A stretch of 64,000 nt of DNA from NCBI GenBank assembly GCA_017399005.1, contig JAFQEO010000004.1, positions 1 through 64,000 of the forward strand. Direction: 5' to 3'. Of this stretch, positions 52,594 to 60,768 are shown piece by piece (position 1 is the stretch's first letter; every line of letters starts with the position of its first letter). The DNA is from Peptococcaceae bacterium (GTDB lineage Bacteria > Bacillota > Peptococcia > Peptococcales > Peptococcaceae). Under the pieces are notes generated by a model that saw nothing but the letters and a program-made list of their open reading frames with translations, made no database searches and was not told the origin of the DNA. Position numbers and translations under genes: made by a program.

Positions 52594-52800
52594 AAAAAAC
52601 TCCCGCCTCTGTCTGTTCGACAGGGACGAGAGATACAATTCCCGCGGTTCCACCCTGATTGACACAATGAACATCGTGCCCTCTTTGTGTATCCGGCTCC
52701 AGAGTGCCCTTCAACTGATTTCAGCACCGGGCTCACACCGCCCCCGGCTCGCTTCGGCATCCACACAGCCTACTCTTCTCTTTCAACGCCAGCAATATGA
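52594..52800 (-). promoter_or_regulatory. Glycine T-box riboswitch of glyQS
   Basis: The minus-strand leader contains the invariant T-box sequence AGGGTGGAACCGCGGG (about 52641-52656), preceded by a stem I with the AGAGTAGG and GAAGGGCACTC-type features, and followed by a terminator hairpin (52600-52632, CTCTCGTC...GGCGGGAG) and T6. Uncharged tRNA-Gly would stabilise the antiterminator. Glycine specificity is taken from the downstream genes; I did not locate the specifier codon with certainty. Confidence 0.92.
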
Positions 52801-52805
52801 AAATT

Positions 52806-53301
52806 AATGCATATACTATACCATATTGCGCGTTATATGTCAATCTGCAAAATCCCCGCTATTCCCCATCAGTTTCACGCACCGGGGATTAAGTGGGGAA
52901 TTGTAACGTATATTGGTTGAGCTGTTTTTTTAGAAAAGCCCCCAACCCCCCGCAAAATCAGTAAGAAGATATCTACATAGATAATCTATATCCAGTTCTG
53001 TATAGAATATAAACAATAATATATATCTAGCATTATTTTATGTGGGATTGGGGGTTTTTCTTCTGTAATACCTATGGTTAAGCTATTTTTTTGCCCCCCA
53101 TTTCAGCCTCCGCAAACCTCCTTGCGGGGAACGCAGTGGAGACATTGATTGTATAAAGCCTATGGTTAAATTGTTTATTTCTCACATATATCTCACATAC
53201 ATAGGGTTGTAAATCTACATTTTCTATATTTTACTATCTAATAACATTCCATTCAATCCTATAATGGTAAATTTTGTATTCATCTTATATAACATCTTTT
53301 C
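52806..53301. other. AT-rich gene-free region with degenerate repeats and a long inverted repeat
   Basis: About 500 bp with no credible gene. A repeat unit TATGGTTAAGCTATTTTTTT occurs in varied form at 52911-52931, 53073-53093 and 53161-53180. AAAAGCCCCCAACCCC (52934-52949) and GGGATTGGGGGTTTTT (53044-53059) form a large inverted repeat around an A/T-rich centre. Possibly a decayed mobile element. Confidence 0.5.
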
Positions 53302-53348
53302 AAAAACAAAAACAGTATCGACGCAGAATGATTCCGTTATCGATACTG
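53302..53348 (-). terminator. Terminator of the AlbA_2 regulator gene
   Basis: Minus-strand arms CAGTATCGA/TCGATACTG followed by TTTTTGTTTTTG, just after the stop codon at 53356. Confidence 0.9.
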
Positions 53349-53355
53349 CTGTTTT

Positions 53356-54756
53356 TTACGCTTTCAGCCGGTATATCCGGTGGCGGTGTGTGCCTTCTGC
53401 CACGATTAATTCATCGGCCAGCAGTTCTTTTAAAATCAGAATGACCCGGGCGGCAGATAAGCCGGTAATACCTCTGAAATCAGCATTGGTGCCGGTTACA
53501 TGGTCGGTAAGATAGTCCATGATAATTTCTTTGTAAGTCATGCGGTTCTGCATGGCATCACCGGTGTAATCACCCAGTGAAAGGGTGATGGTGGTGCGGT
53601 TTGGGGCAAATAGTTCCTGCACAACGGGATCATCCCAGCCATGTTTTTCCCATGCATGATAAATATGCGGCATACCGCTGCCGGTGCCCCGGCCGATGCC
53701 GACCAGGTTAAACATTTTCAGCAGGGCCGCATTTCGCGGGTCGGAGATACCCCCGCTTTTTGCCTCCCGCAAGTCAATACGGAATGTCCCCGGGTTGGAA
53801 AACACAACAGCATTGGCTTTTTTGATTATTACAACGCCTCTTGAACCGTGATAATCGGCATGAATCAGTGCATTGGCAAGTGCTTCGCAAAGAGCGCTTT
53901 GAACCAGCGCATGATTTTCTCTGCCTGTGCATTCTCTGGACAGCCGGTTATATACGAGCTGATAAAAATCATAGAGATTGCCGCTCCAGTCACCCGATTC
54001 GGAACCAATACGTTCTGCTTCTTCCAGGCATCCATGTTCCTGATATTCCAGTACATACTGCGGATATACTTTCACAATCTCATCCTCACGGCCAAACATC
54101 AGAAGCCCTGCCGCTGTAGGATGAAGCGTTCCGTCAGAACTGCGCCCGGCTGCACCAAGCCGGTACAGAAATTCGGTATCGTTCAGCTCTTCCCATACAT
54201 GCCCGGGCCTTTCCTCCTGCATCCGGCTGCGATAACGATGCACCGTATCATAATCCAGTGCTGAAAGTTCGGCCTGCGCCAGCACTTTCATATCCTGCGT
54301 GTGCACAGCTGCATCCCGCAGCATAGCCTGTACTTCCTCCCGGGTACATCGGTAATCGCCCTCTCCGTTTCGCCGATAGGTTCCGGTAAAAGGGTCCCCG
54401 TCTATGTACACCGGTTTGTCATAACGGCGGGCACGAGGCACATGAATCACAATCATGCGGTTCCCGTCAACGTCCCGAATGGTAACATCCTGCTCTGTCA
54501 GAATATTGGCACTTACTTTTTTCGGATTTTTCAGAATGGCAAAAAATTCGGCAACTAGCGCTTCCGGATTAGGCAGATTCACCACATGCAGCGATTTATC
54601 TCTATATTCCTCTACACCGAGCAGAAGAATACCGCCCATGGTGTTGGCAAAAGCCGAGTAGGTTTCCCACAGGCTTTTGGGCAGCCCTCCCAGCGATTTT
54701 TTCGCCTCGATGCGATTGTTCTCCCGGTACCTCTCGATATTGGATAAATCAATCAT
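53356..54756 (-). CDS. AlbA_2 (Schlafen-like) ATP-binding transcriptional regulator
   Basis: A 466-residue protein with the AlbA_2/divergent-AAA_4 layout. N-terminal ~120 residues: ERYRENNRIEAKKSLGGLPKSLWETYSAFANTMGGILLLGVEE, the AlbA_2 signature. Middle: a GHKL/HATPase_c_4-like region (~260-360) with HALVQSALCEALANALIHADYHGSRGVVI and VGIGRGTGSGMPHIY. The last ~65 residues form a winged helix (ITGLSAARVILILKELLADELIVAEG). The ATG at 54756 has AAGGGGG 7 nt upstream; an earlier frame start lacks one. Such proteins are usually called transcriptional regulators; targets unknown. It has its own terminator. Confidence 0.88.
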   Translation of the reverse strand: MIDLSNIERYRENNRIEAKKSLGGLPKSLWETYSAFANTMGGILLLGVEEYRDKSLHVVNLPNPEALVAEFFAILKNPKKVSANILTEQDVTIRDVDGNRMIVIHVPRARRYDKPVYIDGDPFTGTYRRNGEGDYRCTREEVQAMLRDAAVHTQDMKVLAQAELSALDYDTVHRYRSRMQEERPGHVWEELNDTEFLYRLGAAGRSSDGTLHPTAAGLLMFGREDEIVKVYPQYVLEYQEHGCLEEAERIGSESGDWSGNLYDFYQLVYNRLSRECTGRENHALVQSALCEALANALIHADYHGSRGVVIIKKANAVVFSNPGTFRIDLREAKSGGISDPRNAALLKMFNLVGIGRGTGSGMPHIYHAWEKHGWDDPVVQELFAPNRTTITLSLGDYTGDAMQNRMTYKEIIMDYLTDHVTGTNADFRGITGLSAARVILILKELLADELIVAEGTHRHRIYRLKA

Positions 54757-54815
54757 GTGCCATCCCCCTTTCTGAAACAATGTCTGCCGGATTGTGTTAT
54801 TCGGTTAAAAGCCGG

Positions 54816-55523
54816 CTACAGGCTCTCTACATAGGCCAGCAGTTCTTTTCTGGTGCCTTTTTTACCTTCAAACTGTTTCTCTGCTTCCGGAGAGTCCTCA
54901 TTCAGAAGCAGATAAAAATCCATCCCCAGTTCAGTTGCCGGATAATCTTTCACCAGACTGTCGCCAATCATCAGACATTCTGCCGGGTTCAGCTGGTATT
55001 TGCTGCAAATCTGTTCAAAATATTTTGCATTTGGTTTGCTGTAATTATAGGTTTCAAAACTGGTTACATCCAGCCATGGAATATCACTTAACCCACTCCA
55101 GCGAACTCGTTCATCGTTGGCAATGCGAGGCACAACCGGTGTGGTTGCCACCAGAAGCTGATAGCCTTTCTGATGCAATGTGCGTACAGCGTTCTGCATA
55201 TCTTCATCCGGTACATAGGTATCCCCAATGTGGGTAAAGTCGGTCTGATAATACTGTGTGATAACCGGCTCGATTTCCGCTCTGGTTTTACCGCTTGCTT
55301 TTTCAAAGCCTTCCCAGAATACTTCCAGATTGGTGCGGCTGCCATTGCTCACTTTCATCATTTCAGCACCATAGCCCACCGCTTTTACTAAATCCTTGCC
55401 ATAGCCCGGATAGCGCTGTTCTAAAAAGAGGACCATCCGTTTTAAATATTCTTTCTCAAATGCACTCTCGCCCATATTCAGCAATGTGCCGTCCATATCA
55501 AATAACACGGTCTTGATTGCCAT
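54816..55523 (-). CDS. HAD-superfamily hydrolase
   Basis: A 235-residue HAD phosphatase. Motif I DMDGTLL (VLFDMDGTLLNM, residues 6-15), motif II in LLVATTPV, Lys in KPNAKYF, and motif IV GDSLVKD, with a helical cap between I and II (~15-100). The substrate is not evident. The ATG at 55523 is preceded by GGGGTGTATAAA. Downstream on the same strand is the AlbA_2 regulator, 59 nt away. Confidence 0.9.
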   Translation of the reverse strand: MAIKTVLFDMDGTLLNMGESAFEKEYLKRMVLFLEQRYPGYGKDLVKAVGYGAEMMKVSNGSRTNLEVFWEGFEKASGKTRAEIEPVITQYYQTDFTHIGDTYVPDEDMQNAVRTLHQKGYQLLVATTPVVPRIANDERVRWSGLSDIPWLDVTSFETYNYSKPNAKYFEQICSKYQLNPAECLMIGDSLVKDYPATELGMDFYLLLNEDSPEAEKQFEGKKGTRKELLAYVESL

Positions 55524-55634
55524 TTTATACACCCCGTCTGATTTTTATCCATAGATTTGATGGTTTTCCAGTCTATTATATCACAGATTTGCCAGCACGC
55601 AATGCATGCTGCAGGTTCATTCGTTCTTTTTATG

Positions 55635-55705
55635 TTCACTATTCTTATGTATTCACTATTCTTAAAATTTCAGTACTTGACATTGCATAGTAGTTGGTAT
55701 AACAT
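55635..55705 (+). promoter_or_regulatory. Promoter and tandem operator-like repeat of the padR operon
   Basis: TTCACTATTCTTA occurs twice in direct orientation (55635-55647 and 55652-55664), 17 bp apart. Downstream is TTGACA (55677-55682) with TAACAT (55700-55705, 17-nt spacer) or TATAAC (55698-55703, 15-nt spacer). The repeats lie upstream of the -35, so activation or repression is open; the PadR product is the obvious candidate binder. Confidence 0.5.
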
Positions 55706-55729
55706 ATGACTTGTAAGGAGGTGGTGTTT

Positions 55730-56050
55730 TTGAATGCACAATTCAAAAAAGGCGTGCTGGAGATGGTCGTGCTGCTTTCCCTGGCCAGGAAGGATATGTA
55801 CGGTTACGAAATCGTCAGCGAGGTTTCCAAAATTATCGAGGTAAATGAAGGTACCATCTATCCATTGTTAAAACGATTAACCAATGAGAAATTTTTTGAG
55901 ACCTATCTGCGTGAATCTTCCGAAGGCCCACCGCGAAAATATTATCATCTCACCAAAGCCGGTGAAATGTATAAAGACGAATTAAAAAATGAATGGCTCC
56001 AGTTTAATGAGAGCGTTATGACCTTTATCAAGGAGTGTGATTCCCCATGA
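55730..56050 (+). CDS. PadR-family transcriptional regulator
   Basis: A 106-residue winged-helix regulator of the PadR family. Signature KKGVLEMVVLLSLARKDMYGYEIVSEVSKI, then EGTIYPLLKRLTNEKFFETYLRESSEGPPRKYYHLTKAGEMY, and a short C-terminal dimerisation helix. Start: a TTG at 55730 with AAGGAGG 8 nt upstream; the ATG at 55706 lies before that site. It overlaps the DUF1700 gene by 4 nt. PadR plus DUF1700 is a recurrent membrane-stress-type pair in Bacillota. Confidence 0.94.
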   Translation: MNAQFKKGVLEMVVLLSLARKDMYGYEIVSEVSKIIEVNEGTIYPLLKRLTNEKFFETYLRESSEGPPRKYYHLTKAGEMYKDELKNEWLQFNESVMTFIKECDSP

Positions 56051-57075
56051 CCAAAAAAGATTTTCTGAATTTTCTGGAACAGCGGCTCATGGTCCTGAAC
56101 GACACAGAACGAGCCGATTTATTAAACGAATACGAAGAACATATCGAGATGAAAATGGCATCCGGTTTATCGGAAGAGGAAGCCATCGCAGGCTTCGGCG
56201 ACCCGGAGGAACTGGTAAAAGAACTGCTGGATGCCTATCACTTAAACACGGACTATCAGCCGTCGGGCAGCCGCTCTGCCTCCCGCATCGCCTGGTATGT
56301 AAAAAGCTGCGCCCATTTTGTAAGCAGTATGTTTGACACACTGTTTCACTATAGCATACGTGATTTGTTTAAATTATTTCTGCAGGCCTGCTTTCTGGCA
56401 GCCTTCCTGGGCGTAATTCTGCTGGGCGGCGCCTTCCTAGGCTCCCTGCTGCACGGAACGTTCTGGCATCTGGGCTGGATTGGCCGCCTGTTTTATGATA
56501 TGGTTGCTCTGTTTGCATGGATTATCTATATTGCACTGGCAATCTATCTGGTAATCTTCTTCATCAAGCGCTATATTCTGATTGATTACCAGCCGTTAGA
56601 ACCGCCTGCTGGAAACAGTCAGCCAAAAGAGCTGTTCCGCATGGAAAACCTCCATCTGGACGAGCATTTTGACAATGCAAAAACCTATGCCGGCAATATG
56701 GCAGAGCAGACCGGCGAAGCCTTTGCCCGCATGAAACAGAAAGCAGCCGAAAGCCGTGAACTGCGCGCAGCAAGACGGGAAGGCCGGGAACCGGTAAAAG
56801 TTCCATTTCCGGATATCTCCCTCGGGGAACTTTGCATGAAAATCATTGTATTCTGCTGCCGGTTTATAGGCTTCTTCTTCCTGCTGATGGCGGGCTGTTC
56901 CGCATTGAGCCTTATTGCAGCATCCGCTGCCGGGCTTGTATTTGTTGTGATGGGGTATAAAATCATTGGCCCGTTTTTAATGCTTCTGGGCTGTGCGCTG
57001 TTATCCATCGTAATCACTGGACTGCTTCTGCAGTTTGTTTTTGGTATCGGAGGTGGCAAGCATGAAACTGTTTAA
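56047..57075 (+). CDS. DUF1700 family membrane protein
   Basis: A 342-residue protein. The first ~75 residues are the DUF1700 helical domain (FLNFLEQRLMVLNDTERADLLNEYEEHIEMKMASGLSEEEAIAGFGDPEELVKELL). Five or so TM segments follow (~110-180 and ~275-335), separated by a soluble Ala/Glu/Arg-rich helical stretch (MKQKAAESRELRAARREGREP). It overlaps padR (ATGA) and the downstream gene by 14 nt, making a tight three-gene operon. Role unknown; family members with PadR and a DUF4097-type partner are linked to envelope functions. Confidence 0.9.
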   Translation: MTKKDFLNFLEQRLMVLNDTERADLLNEYEEHIEMKMASGLSEEEAIAGFGDPEELVKELLDAYHLNTDYQPSGSRSASRIAWYVKSCAHFVSSMFDTLFHYSIRDLFKLFLQACFLAAFLGVILLGGAFLGSLLHGTFWHLGWIGRLFYDMVALFAWIIYIALAIYLVIFFIKRYILIDYQPLEPPAGNSQPKELFRMENLHLDEHFDNAKTYAGNMAEQTGEAFARMKQKAAESRELRAARREGREPVKVPFPDISLGELCMKIIVFCCRFIGFFFLLMAGCSALSLIAASAAGLVFVVMGYKIIGPFLMLLGCALLSIVITGLLLQFVFGIGGGKHETV

Positions 57076-57850
57076 GAAAACATACCGCCTCTATTTTATT
57101 CTGACCATTCTGGGCATTGTGTGTATCGGGCTGGGTTGCGGCATCGCAGTATTTGAACTGAGCGAATACAAAACTGCCGACTATCGCTCTGTTTTATCCG
57201 ATGCTTCTCTCCCGCAGCTCAAAAGCGAAGTCATCACTCTGGAGGCACCGCTTTCCGGCAGCGAACCGTTTAAACTGGATGCCACCCACTGGAATACAAA
57301 GGGCTACGATATCCAGTATGATAATTCGCTCACCGATAAAGTGATGATTGAGGTAACCGCACCGGAGGATATTTACAATATTTCTCTTCACCGGCCGGAT
57401 ATGCAGATGAACAACTATTATTATCTGGAATGTACTTCCAACGAATTCTCGCTGATGCGGCTTTCTCTGGAGCTGGCAAAACAGGGCTACATCCCGGAAA
57501 ATTATCCCCCTGCCCGGCTAAAGCTGATTATGAGTGAAGCACAGGCGAAAAACTTTCAGTTAAACGAAATGCGGGATATCATCCAGTCTATGGAGAATAC
57601 CCACTATGCCGAGGTGCAGGCTTATCAGGAACAGCACAACAAACAGATTACCGAGCTGACTGAACAAAACGAACAGCATATTCAAAATCTGTAGAATCAG
57701 TACGACGAGCAGATTGCAATGATGAATGAACAGCATGAGGAACAGCTGGAAGCTATTCGCCAGCAGTACGAAGACCAGCTGATGCAGAAAAACGAGGAAA
57801 TCGAAAATCTGAACCAGCAGCTGAATAATGTTCGCAACTCGTTGCAGTAA
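57062..57850 (+). pseudogene. Membrane-anchored coiled-coil protein interrupted by an in-frame TAG
   Basis: The frame starts at ATG 57062 (GGAGGTGGC upstream): a TM anchor (YFILTILGIVCIGLGCGIAVF), a ~130-residue beta-rich extracytoplasmic region resembling the DUF4097 adhesin-like partners of DUF1700 operons, then a Gln/Glu coiled coil. A TAG at 57692-57694 stops translation after 210 residues, but the same frame goes on for 51 more codons with identical coiled-coil style (N-Q-Y-D-E-Q-I-A-M-M-N-E-Q-H-E-E-Q-L) to TAA at 57848. The TAG sits where a Gln (CAG) would be expected. Either a recent nonsense mutation, readthrough, or a sequencing error. Confidence 0.75.
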
Positions 57851-57977
57851 ACCTGTATAACCCACTCTTCACAGATGGCCGTATGTTTTTATTACATGCG
57901 GTTATCTGTTTTTTTATAACATGCTGCAAACAATATATTACAATGTTTTATCTTCAGCGAATATCCCCTGTAAACAC

Positions 57978-58006
57978 TTGACAAACGGCTCTGAATCAAG
58001 TATTGT
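57978..58006 (+). promoter_or_regulatory. Predicted promoter of uppP
   Basis: TTGACA (57978-57983), 17-nt spacer, TATTGT (58001-58006), 49 nt before the uppP start. Confidence 0.7.
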
Positions 58007-58055
58007 AGCAAAGGACTATTTACTATTTATTTTAAACGATTAGGAGATTTCACTC

Positions 58056-58895
58056 ATGACTGATTTTTTATCGGAACTGTTTAAAGTCATTATCATCGGT
58101 ATCGTAGAAGGGATTACCGAATGGCTTCCGGTTTCCAGCACCGGGCATATGATTCTGGTGGAGGCGTTTCTACCGCTGAATGTATCGGCCGAATTCATGG
58201 AAATGTTCAATGTGGTGATTCAGCTTGGGGCTATTATGGCGGTTGTGGTTCTGTATTTTCACAAACTCTGGCCGTTCCAGCGCAAGGTGCACGGCTTCCA
58301 GGGCTGGATTAAACGGGATGTATGGGATTTATGGATTAAGGTTATCATCGCTGTGATTCCGGCAGCTGTTATCGGGATTCCGCTGGATGACTGGTTCACC
58401 GAACATTTCCACAACTATCAGGTTGTTTCGCTGATGCTGATTATCTACGGGATTCTGTTTATCATAGTGGAAAACTACAACAAACACCGCACTCCAACGA
58501 TTACCAGCTTCTCGCAGATGAGCTGGAAAATGGCGCTGGCTATCGGTGCATTCCAGGTGTTATCGCTGATTCCAGGTACTTCCCGCTCCGGTTCCACCAT
58601 TTTAGGGGCGCTGCTGTTAGGCAACTCCCGCTTTATTGCCGCTGAGTTCAGCTTCTATCTGGCCATTCCGGTTATGTTCGGCGCAAGCCTGCTGAAACTG
58701 CTGAAATTCGGCTTTGCCTTCACCATGGCGGAAACTATTATTCTGATTACCGGTATGCTGGTGGCTTTTGTGGTATCCATTCTGGCTATCAAATTCCTAA
58801 TGAGCTACATCAAGAAAAACGACTTCAAAGCCTTCGGTTATTATCGTATCGTACTGGGGATTCTGGTACTGGGGTATTTTAACTTTATTGCGTAA
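58056..58895 (+). CDS. uppP: Undecaprenyl-diphosphatase (BacA/UppP)
   Basis: UppP (279 residues) recycles the cell-wall lipid carrier by dephosphorylating undecaprenyl diphosphate; it also gives bacitracin tolerance. About eight TM segments, with the two signature motifs [17 protein letters not shown] (residues 15-31) and [17 protein letters not shown] (~173-189). ATG with TAGGAG upstream. Single gene with its own promoter and terminator. Confidence 0.98.
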   Translation: MTDFLSELFKVIIIGIVEGITEWLPVSSTGHMILVEAFLPLNVSAEFMEMFNVVIQLGAIMAVVVLYFHKLWPFQRKVHGFQGWIKRDVWDLWIKVIIAVIPAAVIGIPLDDWFTEHFHNYQVVSLMLIIYGILFIIVENYNKHRTPTITSFSQMSWKMALAIGAFQVLSLIPGTSRSGSTILGALLLGNSRFIAAEFSFYLAIPVMFGASLLKLLKFGFAFTMAETIILITGMLVAFVVSILAIKFLMSYIKKNDFKAFGYYRIVLGILVLGYFNFIA

Positions 58896-58901
58896 GAACA
58901 T

Positions 58902-58955
58902 AAAAAGAGCTGTTTATCTGACACGACATCTGATAAACAGCTCTTTTTTATTTTG
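58902..58955 (+). terminator. Terminator of uppP
   Basis: Arms AAAAAGAGCTGTTTATC/GATAACAGCTC-type (GATAAACAGCTCTTTTT) with T-rich tail; symmetric enough to act in both directions. Confidence 0.9.
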
Positions 58956-58959
58956 AAAT

Positions 58960-59123
58960 AAAGCAGCAACAGGCAGTTTGCTCGACGGCTTTCCCTCAGT
59001 TCCTCGGACATTTCCTCGACTGTTCACTTTAGCCGGACTTAACGTCCGTCTCAGTTGAACAGTCATCGTCAAAGTCCGCCTCAATTCGGAAGGCGCCGCT
59101 CGCAATACTGCCTGTTCTGCTTT
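58960..59123. repeat. Large nested inverted-repeat element
   Basis: Outer arms AAAGCAGCAACAGGCAGT (58960-58977) and ACTGCCTGTTCTGCTTT (59107-59123). Within them CTGTTCA (59020 region) and TGAACAG (59056 region) frame GGAC/GTCC. TCCTCGGACATTTCCTCGAC contains a short TCCTCG-AC tandem. No gene. Such nested hairpins resemble a MITE or structured RNA. Confidence 0.5.
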
Positions 59124-59160
59124 TGTGTTGATGCATCTACTAATTTCTATCAAAGCCAAG

Positions 59161-59273
59161 GCGCAGGAAAATTTTCGTAGAACAAGGCGGCTTTCAAATT
59201 TGTGAAGCGCCGCGTACTAAAACGTAGGCAAGCAAGCAAATTTGAAAACAACGCAGTTATACGGAAATTTTAC
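59161..59273 (+). repeat. Three-copy intergenic repeat, copy II
   Basis: Begins GCGCAGGAAAATTTTCGTAG, contains ACAAGGCGGCTTT, GCGCCGCGTAC and AGCAAGCAAATTTG, ends AACGCAGTTATACGGAAAT. It abuts the lpd stop. Confidence 0.75.
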
Positions 59274-59278
59274 AAGCC

Positions 59279-60673
59279 TTATCTTCTTGATGGGGCGGTA
59301 TGGATACTGTGCCCTGCTGCCGCTTCAACTGCTTCGGTAATCCCTTCACAGAAGGTTGGATGCGGACGCATGGTGCGGGCAAGCTGTTCTCTTGTCAGAC
59401 CCAGAGAAACGGCAGTTACCAGCTCGGTAATTAAATCGGTTGCACGGGCACACATCAGCTGTGCACCAACAATTACATCGGTTTCTTTATCGAATACTAC
59501 TTTGATAAAGCCTCTGTCCTGCATTTCGATAACTGTTTTTGCATTGCCGTTCATCACATATTTGCCGGTTACCACTTCACGGCCCAGTTTTTTGGCCTCA
59601 TCTGCAGTGATACCAACGGATGCAATTTCCGGTGTGGTGTATACGCAGGATGGCACCAGTTCGTGATTCACGGTCGCCTGCTCCATACCGCTGATAAATT
59701 CAACAGCTGCGATACCCTGTGCTTCGGCTGCATGGGCCAGCTGCATACGGCCAGTCACATCGCCCACAGCGCAGATGGTTGGCACCGATGTACGGAATTT
59801 TTCATCCACCTGGATAAAGCCGCGCTCGTTCTGCTCTACGGAGAATCCGTCAGCAAACAGCCCTGCTGTGCAAGGTTTACGTCCTACGCTGATTAATACT
59901 ACATCGGCCTCTGCGGTCTGTTCCCCTTTTTTATCAGTAAAGTGACACATGAGCCCGCCATCGGTTTTGCTGATTTCATTTACCATAGCGGAGGTGAACA
60001 CAGTCACGCCCCGTTTTTTCAGAATCATAGAGAGGTTCTGGGAAATTTCGCGGTCCATTGGCGGAAGAATTTTTTCTGCAGCTTCCACGATGGTCACCTG
60101 TTTTCCCAGAGAAGCATAAATGGATGCCATTTCCACACCGATAACACCGCCGCCGATAATCAACAGGCGTTCGCAGTTGACGCCGGCTTCTTCCAGCATG
60201 GCATCGCTGGTTACTACACCCGGTAAATCAGCGCCTTTAATCGGAGGCACTGCCGGTACCGAACCAGATGCAATCAGAATATGCCCGGCTGTCAGTGTTT
60301 CTTCACCGGCCAGAACGGTATTGCCGTCCACAATTTTTCCGGCAGCCTGATACACATCCACTTTGTTGGCTTTCAACAGCTGCCCGATGCCGTCACGCAG
60401 CTGCGCTACCACATCGTTTTTGCGCTGATGGATTTTTTCAAAATCATATCCGGTTTCCCCAAACTGCAGACCCAGTGCCTCACCTTCCCCGGCTTCCCGG
60501 TACAGATTAGCGGTATGCATCAGGGTTTTCGTAGGGATGCAGCCTCTGTTCAGGCAGGTACCGCCCAGTTCCCGTTTTTCTACTAATGCTGTTTTCATGC
60601 CCAGCTGGCTGGCACGGATTGCCGATACATAACCACCCGGGCCGCCGCCGATAACAATCAGATCATATTGCAT
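59279..60673 (-). CDS. lpdA: Dihydrolipoyl dehydrogenase (L-protein)
   Basis: A 464-residue FAD flavoprotein that reoxidises dihydrolipoamide with NAD+. N-terminal GGGPGGYVSAIRASQLG, redox disulfide GGTCLNRGCIPTK (C-x4-C), NAD-binding GGGVIGVEMASIYASLGKQVTIVE, and the C-terminal His-Glu active-site region H-P-T-F-C-E-G-I-T-E-A. With gcvPA, gcvPB and lplA next to it, its likely partner is the glycine cleavage H-protein, though it could also serve 2-oxoacid complexes outside the window. Confidence 0.97.
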   Translation of the reverse strand: MQYDLIVIGGGPGGYVSAIRASQLGMKTALVEKRELGGTCLNRGCIPTKTLMHTANLYREAGEGEALGLQFGETGYDFEKIHQRKNDVVAQLRDGIGQLLKANKVDVYQAAGKIVDGNTVLAGEETLTAGHILIASGSVPAVPPIKGADLPGVVTSDAMLEEAGVNCERLLIIGGGVIGVEMASIYASLGKQVTIVEAAEKILPPMDREISQNLSMILKKRGVTVFTSAMVNEISKTDGGLMCHFTDKKGEQTAEADVVLISVGRKPCTAGLFADGFSVEQNERGFIQVDEKFRTSVPTICAVGDVTGRMQLAHAAEAQGIAAVEFISGMEQATVNHELVPSCVYTTPEIASVGITADEAKKLGREVVTGKYVMNGNAKTVIEMQDRGFIKVVFDKETDVIVGAQLMCARATDLITELVTAVSLGLTREQLARTMRPHPTFCEGITEAVEAAAGHSIHTAPSRR

Positions 60674-60720
60674 GACAGCAATTCCTCCATTCGTTTTTTA
60701 TATTTCGAAATGCATTCTTT

Positions 60721-60761
60721 AAAAAAGCCGCTGAAATCAGCAGTTGCCATTTCAGCGGCTT
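60721..60761 (-). terminator. Terminator of lplA
   Basis: Minus-strand arms AAGCCGCTGAAAT/ATTTCAGCGGCTT, loop GGCAACTGCTG, then T6, directly after lplA. Confidence 0.9.
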
Positions 60762-60768
60762 ATCATGT

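Noticed and set aside
52526-52766. Minus-strand frames upstream of glyQ
   Set aside because: They fall inside the T-box leader, whose structure and terminator explain the sequence.
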